A DNA stretch of 5,057 nt from Roseovarius sp. UBA6217. Its GTDB lineage: Bacteria > Pseudomonadota > Alphaproteobacteria > Rhodobacterales > Rhodobacteraceae. How positions within the stretch are numbered: position 1 is the stretch's first letter; each line of letters starts with the position of its first letter. A program made the position numbers and the translations under genes. The DNA is taken from NCBI GenBank assembly GCA_002421985.1, contig DISF01000045.1, positions 1-5,057 of the forward strand, in the 5' to 3' direction. The notes under the pieces are model-generated. The model saw only the letters and a list, made by a program, of their open reading frames with translations. It was not told the origin of the DNA and searched no databases. Positions 1-4,996 of this stretch are shown here, one piece after another.

Positions 1-53
1 AGAGCACTCCCTTGGTAAGGGAGAGGTCGACAGTTCAATCCTGTCCGGCAGCA
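1..53 (+). tRNA. tRNA-Thr (anticodon GGU), 3' part only
   Basis: The 5' end lies outside the window. What remains folds as a tRNA: D-stem 3' strand GAGC (2-5), anticodon stem CTCCC/GGGAG (7-11 with 19-23), loop TTGGTAA (12-18) with anticodon GGT at 14-16 (threonine), T-stem GACAG/CTGTC (29-33 with 41-45) around the canonical TTCAATC loop, then the acceptor strand CGGCAGC (46-52) and discriminator A53. The following bases are CC then G, so a full CCA tail is not encoded and would be added after transcription. No clear T-rich terminator follows. Confidence 0.93.
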
Positions 54-206
54 CCGTCTCGCTTTCGCCTTCGTCCATGCCGCCTTGATCGGGTCCAAGT
101 GACCAGTGTCGCGCCGGTTGACCCGCGTTTCGGCCTCTTTTCGCGGACGATGTTGTCATTTCAGCCGGGCGGTTGTCGAATTTGTCGCGCATCATGACTG
201 TTATTG

Positions 207-234
207 TTGATCGCGCGGCAGAATGTTGTTTGAT
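207..234 (+). promoter_or_regulatory. Weak candidate sigma-70-type promoter for the TRAP operon
   Basis: TTGATC (207-212) and TTTGAT (229-234) each match the sigma-70 consensus at 4 of 6 positions with a 16-bp spacer, in a stretch more AT-rich than its surroundings. A start near 241 would place the inverted repeat at 243-265 directly at the start of the transcript. This is inference from weak matches; alphaproteobacterial promoters are poorly predicted this way. Confidence 0.22.
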
Positions 235-242
235 AGGGCTAA

Positions 243-265
243 CGCCATTCCCGTCTGGAATGGCG
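243..265. promoter_or_regulatory. Perfect 9-bp inverted repeat upstream of the TAXI gene (operator or 5'-leader hairpin)
   Basis: CGCCATTCC (243-251) and GGAATGGCG (257-265) are exact reverse complements around a 5-base centre. The repeat lies 31 bp before the ATG and just downstream of the candidate promoter. It could be an operator for a dimeric regulator controlling the transporter, or a hairpin in the mRNA leader. No T-tract follows, so it is not a classical terminator. No regulator gene is in the window to pair with it. Confidence 0.4.
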
Positions 266-296
266 GAAAACACAAAGACGACTCCGGGAGGAACCA

Positions 297-1268
297 ATGA
301 CCAAACGCATTCTCGCGGCCATCGTGGCCGCCACCCTGACTCTGGGCACCTCTGCCGTTGCGCAGGACAAGACCGGCTGGCCCAACAGCCTGACCATCGG
401 CACGGCAAGCCAGGGCGGGACTTATTTCGTCTATGGCAACGGCTTTGCCAGCTATATCGCCGAGACCCTCGGCATCACCGCCAGCGGCGAGGTCACCGGT
501 GGCCCGGTGCAGAACGTGACGCTGGTCGAGACCGGCGATCACCTCATGGGGCAGGTGACGATGGGCCCCGCCTATGATGCATGGAACGGCAAGTCCGAGC
601 TTGCACCGGGGCTGGAGCATCGCTCGATCCGCGCGCTTTTCCCGATGTATCAGACCCCGTTCCAGGTGATCGCGCTCAAATCCTCGGGGATCACGTCGGT
701 GTCCGATCTTTCGGGCAAGCGCGTCGGCGTCGGTCCGGCAGGCGGCACGCCCGGCACCTACTGGCCGCAATTCCTGACCGCGCTGGGCGTGGAGGCGACC
801 ATCTCGAACGCGGGAGCGTCGGATTCCGCAGGCCAGTTGCAGGACGGGCTGATTGATGCCTTCGCCTTTGCCGCAGGCGTCCCGATCTCGGCCTTCGCGG
901 AACTCGCGGCCAGTCAGGATGTGGTGATGTTCGGCTTCAACGACGAGGAAATGCCGAAAATCCGCGAGGCTTTCCCGGCTTTCGCGCCGCTGACCATCCC
1001 GGCGGGCACCTATTCGGGGCATGACTACGACCAGACCACCGTGGCCATGTGGAACTTTGCCATCGCGCACAAGGACATGCCCGAGAGCCTTGCCTACGAG
1101 ATCACCAAGCTGGCCCTCGGCAACCCCGAGCGGATGGTCCAGATCCACTCCGCCGCGCGCGAGACGCTGCTCGAGAACTGGGACAAGAACACCTTCATGC
1201 CGTTCCATCCCGGTGCCGTGCGCTACCTCGAGGAAAACGGGATCACCGTGCCCGACAACCTGCGCTGA
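297..1268 (+). CDS. TAXI-family TRAP transporter periplasmic solute-binding protein
   Basis: The 323-residue product is the extracytoplasmic receptor of a TRAP transporter of the TAXI type (TRAP-associated extracytoplasmic immunogenic). It captures a solute in the periplasm and hands it to the membrane permease encoded next. Residues 1-22 form a signal peptide: Lys/Arg near the N-terminus, a hydrophobic core, and a likely cut after the AVA at 20-22. Family features follow: the N-lobe motif LTIGTASQGGTYF (32-44), SVSDLSGKRVGVG (134-146), the Tyr/Gln/Thr-containing region around 239-250, and the C-terminal FHPGAVRYLEENGI (303-316). The length is normal for the family. The ATG is supported by GGGAGG at 286-291. 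It is the first gene of a two-gene operon, 96 bp ahead of the permease. Known TAXI ligands include glutamate and other organic acids, but the substrate here cannot be assigned from the sequence. Confidence 0.93.
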   Translation: MTKRILAAIVAATLTLGTSAVAQDKTGWPNSLTIGTASQGGTYFVYGNGFASYIAETLGITASGEVTGGPVQNVTLVETGDHLMGQVTMGPAYDAWNGKSELAPGLEHRSIRALFPMYQTPFQVIALKSSGITSVSDLSGKRVGVGPAGGTPGTYWPQFLTALGVEATISNAGASDSAGQLQDGLIDAFAFAAGVPISAFAELAASQDVVMFGFNDEEMPKIREAFPAFAPLTIPAGTYSGHDYDQTTVAMWNFAIAHKDMPESLAYEITKLALGNPERMVQIHSAARETLLENWDKNTFMPFHPGAVRYLEENGITVPDNLR

Positions 1269-1285
1269 CCGGCGCGCAATGATGG

Positions 1286-1308
1286 CGGGCGCGTCACCGG
1301 CGCGCCCG
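1286..1308 (+). promoter_or_regulatory. GC-rich stem-loop between receptor and permease genes
   Basis: CGGGCGCG (1286-1293) pairs perfectly with CGCGCCCG (1301-1308) around a 7-base loop, 17 bp after the receptor stop. The bases after it (TGCCTGCC) have no U-run, so it is not an intrinsic terminator. Intergenic hairpins at this place in binding-protein transport operons are known to protect the upstream message from 3' exonucleases and so raise receptor over permease levels; that role here is inferred. A smaller stem, CCCGG/CCGGG (1316-1320 with 1327-1331), follows. Confidence 0.45.
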
Positions 1309-1349
1309 TGCCTGCCCCGGTGGTCGCCGGGACGGGCCAGATGAGAGGC

Positions 1350-1356
1350 AGGGAGG
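1350..1356 (+). promoter_or_regulatory. Ribosome-binding site that fixes the permease start
   Basis: AGGGAGG lies 8 bp before the ATG at 1365. The upstream in-frame alternatives are worse. GTG at 1308 sits inside the strong stem-loop without a Shine-Dalgarno match, and ATG at 1341 has only weak purine-rich sequence before it. This supports a 740-residue protein. Confidence 0.7.
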
Positions 1357-1364
1357 CCCGGAAC

Positions 1365-3587
1365 ATGGCGGCGGATCGTGTACGAGCGGCAGCGGGATCA
1401 TCGGCAGCGCCCGAAGGCATTGCCGAGGGGGTGGATGCCGAGGTTTTCACCCCCAACCAGCGCAAGCCGATCGGGCAGCTCGGTCTTTTGGCCGGTATTC
1501 TCTGCATCACCTACACGGTCTTTCATGTCGGTGTGATGAACGGGTTGCACGACCGGATCACCGATCTTCTGGGGATCGGCTCCATCGACCTGACAGAGCC
1601 CTGGCGCTATCGCCTCATCCATGTCGGTGGCGGCCTTGCGCTCGGGTTCATCCTGTTTTCCTCGTCGCTCTTCTCCGAAGAACGGGCCGGTCAGGCCGAT
1701 CCCCGCCGTCTCGCGGCGATCCTGCCCGGTGCCCTGGCGGTGACGCTGGCCTTTGGCCAGGTGATGCTTTTCTGGCTTGCCGGCCAAGGCGTCGATCAGG
1801 CCGCCAAGCCCGGTACCGCCGTCTGGAGCTTTGGCCTGCCGCTTGTCGCGGGGAGTGCCTGGCTGATCGTCTTGGGCTGGTTCTGGCCTGACCGGCGGCG
1901 CGGGCATTTCGACATGGCGGACCTCTTTCTCGCGCTCGCGGCGATCACGGTGGCGATGTATATGATCTATCACGCGCCGTTCCTGCGGCTGCGGGCGGGC
2001 ACGGCGCTGGCGAAACAGACGGACATGTATGCAGCCCTCGCGGGCACGGTGCTGATCCTTGAATTGACCCGCAGGCTGGCGGGGCTGGCGCTGGTGGCGA
2101 TTGCGGGAATCTTCGTACTCTATGCCTTTGTCGGGCCGTGGCTGCCGGGCATCCTGCAACATCGCGGCTATTCGATGACCCGCTTCTTCAGCTACGTTTA
2201 TACCGATCAGGGCATTCTCGGGCCGACGACGGCGATTTCCTCGACCTATATCATCCTCTTCGTGACCTTCGCGGCCTTTCTTCAGGCAAGCCGCGTTGGC
2301 GAATATTTCGTCAACTTCGCTTTCGCGGTCGCGGGGGGCGCACGGGGTGGTCCGGCCAAGGTGGCGGTGTTTTCCTCGGGGCTGATGGGGATGATCAACG
2401 GCACCTCGGCGGGGAACGTGGTATCCACCGGATCACTGACGATCCCGCTGATGAAGAAGGTCGGCTACAAGCCCCAGACCGCGGCCAGCGTCGAAGCGGC
2501 AGCCTCTTCGGGCGGGCAGATCCTGCCGCCGATCATGGGCGCGGGTGCCTTCATCATGTCCGAGATCACCGGCATCCCCTATTCCGAAATCGTCACGGCG
2601 GCGATCATCCCGGCGCTGCTCTATTTCGCCTCGGTCTATTTCAACGTCGACCTCACGGCACAGAAATTCGGCATGAAGGGCCTGCCACGATCCGAATTGC
2701 CGCGCTTCGACAAGCTGGCGCGGCAAGCCTTCCTGTTCCTGCCGATCTTCATTCTGATCGGGGCGCTTTTCGCCGGGTATTCGGTGATCCGCGCGGGCAC
2801 CTACGGGATGGCGGCGGCGGCGGTTGTGTCGTGGCTCACGCCCTTCCCGATGGGGCCGCGCCAGATCCTCTATGCGTTCGAGATCGCGGCCAAGATGACG
2901 CTTCAGCTTGTCGCCGTCTGCGCGGCGGCGGGGATCATCGTCGGGGTCATCGCGCTCACCGGCATCGGCACGCGGTTTTCCTCCCTGCTTCTGGGGCTGG
3001 CGGATCAGAATCAGGCGATTGCGCTCTTCTTCGCCATGATCGTCTCGATCATCCTTGGCATGGGAATGCCCACCACGGCCGCCTATGCTGTCGCTGCCAG
3101 CGTGATCGGGCCTGGCCTCGTGCAGATGGGGATTCCGCCGCTGACGGCGCATTTCTTCATCTTCTACTATGCGGTGATGTCGGCCATCACCCCGCCCGTG
3201 GCGCTTGCGGCCTATGCGGGGGCGGCGATTGCCCAATCCGATCCGATGAAAACAAGTGTCGAGAGTTTCCGCATCGGTCTTGCGGCCTTCGTCGTGCCGT
3301 TCATGTTCTTTTCCTCGCCCGCGCTTCTGATGCAGGGCGGCTGGCCGGAGATCGCGCATGTGGTCGTCTCGGCCTCGCTCGGCATATACATGCTGTCCTC
3401 GGCCGTGCAGGGCTGGTTCTTCGGCCTGCTGGCATGGCCGCTGCGCATTGTTCTGCTGATCGCGGCGCTGTCGATGATCGCGCAGGGCTGGCTGACCGAC
3501 GGGGTAGGGCTGATCACGGCGATTCTTGTCTGGCTTTACCAGAAGCGCATGGTCGACCCCCGCAACGTGGTTCGCGGCCTCGATTGA
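1365..3587 (+). CDS. TRAP transporter fused permease (4TM/12TM, DctQ-DctM type fusion), TAXI-associated
   Basis: This inner-membrane protein of 740 residues forms the translocation part of the TAXI-TRAP transporter, importing the solute delivered by the receptor with an ion gradient (usually Na+ in the family). After an Ala-rich, probably disordered N-terminus (about 1-30), hydrophobic helices run along the whole length. The N-terminal block (about 40-205) corresponds to the small-subunit-like part. The large DctM-like part carries the family signatures GMINGTSAGNVVSTG (342-356), GGQILPPIMGAGAF (383-396), ILGMGMPTTAAY (563-574) and ITPPVALAAYAG (607-618). Further hydrophobic segments at about 640-730 end in a basic tail. 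The long fused form matches permeases that pair with TAXI receptors, and gene order (receptor, then fused permease) is typical. The upstream GTG at 1308 would add 19 residues but is less likely. Confidence 0.93.
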   Translation: MAADRVRAAAGSSAAPEGIAEGVDAEVFTPNQRKPIGQLGLLAGILCITYTVFHVGVMNGLHDRITDLLGIGSIDLTEPWRYRLIHVGGGLALGFILFSSSLFSEERAGQADPRRLAAILPGALAVTLAFGQVMLFWLAGQGVDQAAKPGTAVWSFGLPLVAGSAWLIVLGWFWPDRRRGHFDMADLFLALAAITVAMYMIYHAPFLRLRAGTALAKQTDMYAALAGTVLILELTRRLAGLALVAIAGIFVLYAFVGPWLPGILQHRGYSMTRFFSYVYTDQGILGPTTAISSTYIILFVTFAAFLQASRVGEYFVNFAFAVAGGARGGPAKVAVFSSGLMGMINGTSAGNVVSTGSLTIPLMKKVGYKPQTAASVEAAASSGGQILPPIMGAGAFIMSEITGIPYSEIVTAAIIPALLYFASVYFNVDLTAQKFGMKGLPRSELPRFDKLARQAFLFLPIFILIGALFAGYSVIRAGTYGMAAAAVVSWLTPFPMGPRQILYAFEIAAKMTLQLVAVCAAAGIIVGVIALTGIGTRFSSLLLGLADQNQAIALFFAMIVSIILGMGMPTTAAYAVAASVIGPGLVQMGIPPLTAHFFIFYYAVMSAITPPVALAAYAGAAIAQSDPMKTSVESFRIGLAAFVVPFMFFSSPALLMQGGWPEIAHVVVSASLGIYMLSSAVQGWFFGLLAWPLRIVLLIAALSMIAQGWLTDGVGLITAILVWLYQKRMVDPRNVVRGLD

Positions 3588-3592
3588 GACCA

Positions 3593-3624
3593 TGGCGCGC
3601 CGCCTGCAAGATAGTGGCGCGCCA
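3593..3624. repeat. 9-bp inverted repeat after the permease gene
   Basis: TGGCGCGCC (3593-3601) and GGCGCGCCA (3616-3624) are perfect reverse complements 14 bases apart, beginning 6 bp after the permease stop. They can form a GC-rich hairpin at the operon's 3' end. No T-run follows, so termination would have to be Rho-dependent or the stem would act in mRNA stabilisation. Each half contains the self-complementary 8-mer GGCGCGCC, which is also present at 1299-1306. Confidence 0.35.
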
Positions 3625-3685
3625 CGCCCCGGAACTCCGCCCAGATCAGAGATGGCCCTGCTTTTTCAACCGGTTTGCCGCTTTT

Positions 3686-3784
3686 TCACGTCGCCATTGA
3701 CAGCTTGAGCGTCGTTTCCTCGATCTTGCCCGTTGCGATTCTCGCAATGTGGGCAGCGGTCCTGCCCACGTCCGCCGGGCGCTG
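3686..3784 (-). pseudogene. Possible remnant of a small hypothetical protein gene (RPADV...IARIATGKIEE motif)
   Basis: Read on the minus strand and ending at a TGA at 3688-3686, this stretch encodes RPADVGRTAAHIARIATG followed by KIEET. From memory this resembles the start of small alphaproteobacterial hypothetical proteins with the pattern RPxDV...A..V..IATGE.E(E/D), usually followed by a Gly/Lys/Ala-rich KDPAAxxLGRKGG-like tail. That tail is absent: the frame stops after about ten more residues. There is also no good start codon or ribosome-binding site close upstream. I read it as a decayed fragment, but chance resemblance is possible. Confidence 0.25.
3731..3769. other. Two back-to-back stem-loops
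   Basis: The first stem, CGTTGCGA with TCGCAATG (3731-3738 with 3742-3749), closes on a 3-base loop with one G-T pair. The second, GTGGGCAG with CTGCCCAC (3749-3756 with 3762-3769), is perfect with a 5-base loop. They share base 3749. No T-run follows on either strand, so they are not clear intrinsic terminators. They overlap the possible protein remnant on the minus strand. Confidence 0.35.
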
Positions 3785-3830
3785 CGGGCCTCTTGGCAAG
3801 TCCCTTCCCTCCCCAGGCGGTTTGCGCGCC

Positions 3831-3852
3831 CGTGTTGCGATAGCATAACACG
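3831..3852 (+). promoter_or_regulatory. Dyad overlapping a candidate -10 element upstream of truA
   Basis: CGTGTT (3831-3836) and AACACG (3847-3852) are perfect inverted repeats, and the inside also pairs (GC, GATA loop, GC) with a two-base bulge. The sequence CATAAC (3844-3849) matches the -10 consensus at 4 of 6 positions, 16 bp after a weak TTGCGC (3822-3827). This is the most AT-rich part of the gap, so a truA promoter here is plausible but unproven. Confidence 0.25.
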
Positions 3853-3956
3853 AACAGATATGGCTCTCGCCCCCATTGAATTTCAAACTGAGAAACGGCT
3901 TGCCCATGCCCCGCGTTTCGCGCCAAGGATCGGCCCCGGACGCGCAGCGCGAGACG

Positions 3957-3962
3957 AAAGGA
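3957..3962 (+). promoter_or_regulatory. Ribosome-binding site that fixes the truA start
   Basis: AAAGGA lies 6 bp before the ATG at 3969. The frame stays open upstream to an ATG at 3876, but the extra 31 codons do not look like TruA sequence, whereas family members begin with the M-x-R-Y/F-(x)n-YDG/YHG pattern seen from 3969. Confidence 0.65.
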
Positions 3963-3968
3963 CCGGTC

Positions 3969-4733
3969 ATGCCCCGCTATGCCCTCAGGATCGAATATCA
4001 CGGTGCGCCCTTCGCTGGCTGGCAGCGGCAGGCCGATCAACCCTCGGTGCAGGGCGAGATCGAGGCGGCGCTGGCGCGGCTCGAGCCGGGACCGCATACG
4101 ATTGCGGCCGCCGGACGCACCGATGTCGGGGTTCATGCGTTGGCACAGGTGGCCCAGTGCGATCTGGCGCGCGACTGGGAGCCGTTCCGCCTGTCGGAGG
4201 CGCTCAACTATCACCTCAAGCCCCTGCCTATCGCCATCACCGCCTGCGCGCGCGTGGCGGATGACTGGCACGCGCGGTTCTCGGCCACCGGGCGGCGCTA
4301 TCTCTACCGCATCAAGGCGCGCCGCGCGCCGCCCGCGCTCGAGGCGGGGCGCGTCTGGCACCTGCGCCACGCGCTCGATCCCGAGGCCATGCGCGAAGGG
4401 GCCGCGCATCTGCTGGGGTATCACGATTTCACCACCTTCCGCGCCTCGATCTGCCAGGCCAGAAGCCCGCTCAAGACGCTCGACGCGGTAACGATATCGG
4501 AAGTGGAGACGGCGACGGGGCCGGAACTGCACCTGCATTTCGCCGCGCGCTCGTTCCTGCACAACCAGGTGCGCAGCATGGTGGGCACGCTGGAGCGGGT
4601 GGGCGCGGGCGCGTGGCCGCCCGAGCGCGTGCGCGCGGCACTAGAGGCGCGCGCACGCGCCGCCTGCGGCCCGGTGGCCCCGCCCGGCGGACTCTACCTC
4701 GCCGGTGTGAGCTACCCCGAGGATCCGTTCTGA
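3969..4733 (+). CDS. truA: tRNA pseudouridine(38-40) synthase TruA
   Basis: This cytoplasmic enzyme isomerises uridine to pseudouridine at positions 38-40 of the tRNA anticodon arm. The 254-residue product begins MPRYALRIEYHG and continues FAGWQRQ, as in TruA. The catalytic Asp is D52 within GRTDVGVHA (49-57). Other conserved blocks are HARF (101-104), RRYLYRI (109-115), DFTTFRA (153-159), FLHNQVRSMVG (196-206) and GGLYL near the C-terminus (240-244). Length is normal for the family. It stands alone on the plus strand after a 381-bp gap, so it probably has its own promoter. Its stop codon TGA coincides with the first bases of an IS-element end, so the last residues may have been altered or trimmed by the insertion; all functional blocks are intact. 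A start at 3876 is unlikely. Confidence 0.96.
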   Translation: MPRYALRIEYHGAPFAGWQRQADQPSVQGEIEAALARLEPGPHTIAAAGRTDVGVHALAQVAQCDLARDWEPFRLSEALNYHLKPLPIAITACARVADDWHARFSATGRRYLYRIKARRAPPALEAGRVWHLRHALDPEAMREGAAHLLGYHDFTTFRASICQARSPLKTLDAVTISEVETATGPELHLHFAARSFLHNQVRSMVGTLERVGAGAWPPERVRAALEARARAACGPVAPPGGLYLAGVSYPEDPF

Positions 4734-4757
4734 ACCAGACCGGGTTTACCGGAGACG
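4731..4757. repeat. Terminal inverted repeat (outer end) of an IS3-family element
   Basis: The sequence starts TGAACCAGACCGGG and continues TTTACCGGAGACG. It resembles ends of the TGAACCG...CCGGGTTT...CCGGAG type that I recall from IS3-family elements, it begins with the TG typical of the family, and it lies 10 bp beyond the stop codon of the transposase fragment, which is the expected place for the end behind orfB. The partner repeat is not in the window. The exact inner limit is approximate. Confidence 0.6.
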
Positions 4758-4766
4758 ATTTAGTTC

Positions 4767-4996
4767 CTATTCTGCGGCGAGACTAACAGTGTTCAGGCTG
4801 TCATAGTAACTCCTTTCTGCTTGTGCTGGGGCGATGTATCCGATGGGTCCAAAACGGCGTTCCGTGTTGAACCAGTGAACCCAATCAAGCGTTGCGAATT
4901 CGACGTCTTTTTTGCCTTGCCACGGGCCCTCGTGCTCGATGACCTCAGCCTTGTAGAGACCGTTGATCGTCTCGGCCATCGCGTTGTCATAGCTGT
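4767..4996 (-). pseudogene. IS3-family transposase OrfB, C-terminal fragment (disrupted)
   Basis: About 75 residues remain of a DDE (rve-type) integrase-like transposase. The frame reads SYDNAMAETINGLYK, then AEVIEHEGPW, VEFATLDWVHWFNTERR and PIGYIAPAQAE, all standard for the end of IS3-family OrfB. The Glu in the AMAET motif is the third acidic residue of the DDE triad. Both catalytic Asp residues and the N-terminal part are missing, so the fragment is inactive by itself. An in-frame extension to a TTG at 5027 exists, but residues before SYDNA do not fit the usual GxxGDSYDNA pattern; they are translated from the adjoining IS end. The stop is TAG at 4769-4767. Confidence 0.88.

Larger units (their letters stand above)
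3588..3968. other. Intergenic region between the TRAP operon and truA
   Basis: These 381 bp hold no gene I can defend. They contain the post-operon inverted repeat (3593-3624), a 9-bp direct repeat GCTTTTTCA at 3660-3668 and 3680-3688, two back-to-back stem-loops (3731-3769), a dyad with a possible -10 element (3831-3852), a small palindrome TTGAA-T-TTCAA (3876-3886), and a possible antisense remnant of a small protein gene (3686-3784). A 38-codon frame from ATG 3592 to TGA 3708 has no ribosome-binding site and no recognisable content. Confidence 0.7.
4731..4996 (-). mobile_element. IS3-family insertion sequence, orfB-side end, interrupted by a second IS
   Basis: This is the transposase-3' end of an IS3-family element, with orfB pointing left towards truA. 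Its outer end abuts or overlaps the truA stop. It is cut at 4996/4997 by sequence that looks like the end of another IS. The GC content is clearly lower than in truA, as expected for acquired DNA. The rest of the element, if still present, would lie beyond the second IS outside the window. No target duplication can be tested because the other end is not visible. Confidence 0.7.

Noticed and set aside
12..197. Small plus-strand frame starting inside the tRNA
   Set aside because: The start lies in the tRNA anticodon arm, there is no ribosome-binding site, and the translation is compositionally arbitrary.
1286..1308. Intrinsic terminator after the receptor gene
   Set aside because: The stem is strong, but TGCCTGCC follows instead of a T-run, and the permease must be transcribed from the same operon.
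2433..3593. Long open frame on the minus strand opposite the permease gene
   Set aside because: Its translation is rich in Arg, His, Asp and Gly without any domain, and it mirrors the codon structure of the clearly real permease. It is a GC-rich antisense shadow, as are those opposite 201-1208, 1398-2162 and 3666-4562.
2138..3700. 520-codon plus-strand frame overlapping the permease in another phase
   Set aside because: The protein is low-complexity Arg/Gly/Ala/His-rich, whereas the overlapping frame contains the full set of TRAP permease signatures. It is a shadow frame.
3592..3708. 38-codon frame just after the permease
   Set aside because: It has no Shine-Dalgarno sequence, its start lies in an inverted repeat, and the peptide has no recognisable feature.
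3876..3968. 31-codon N-terminal extension of truA
   Set aside because: No ribosome-binding site of quality precedes the ATG at 3876, the extra residues are not TruA-like, and ATG 3969 has AAAGGA at good spacing and the standard TruA beginning.
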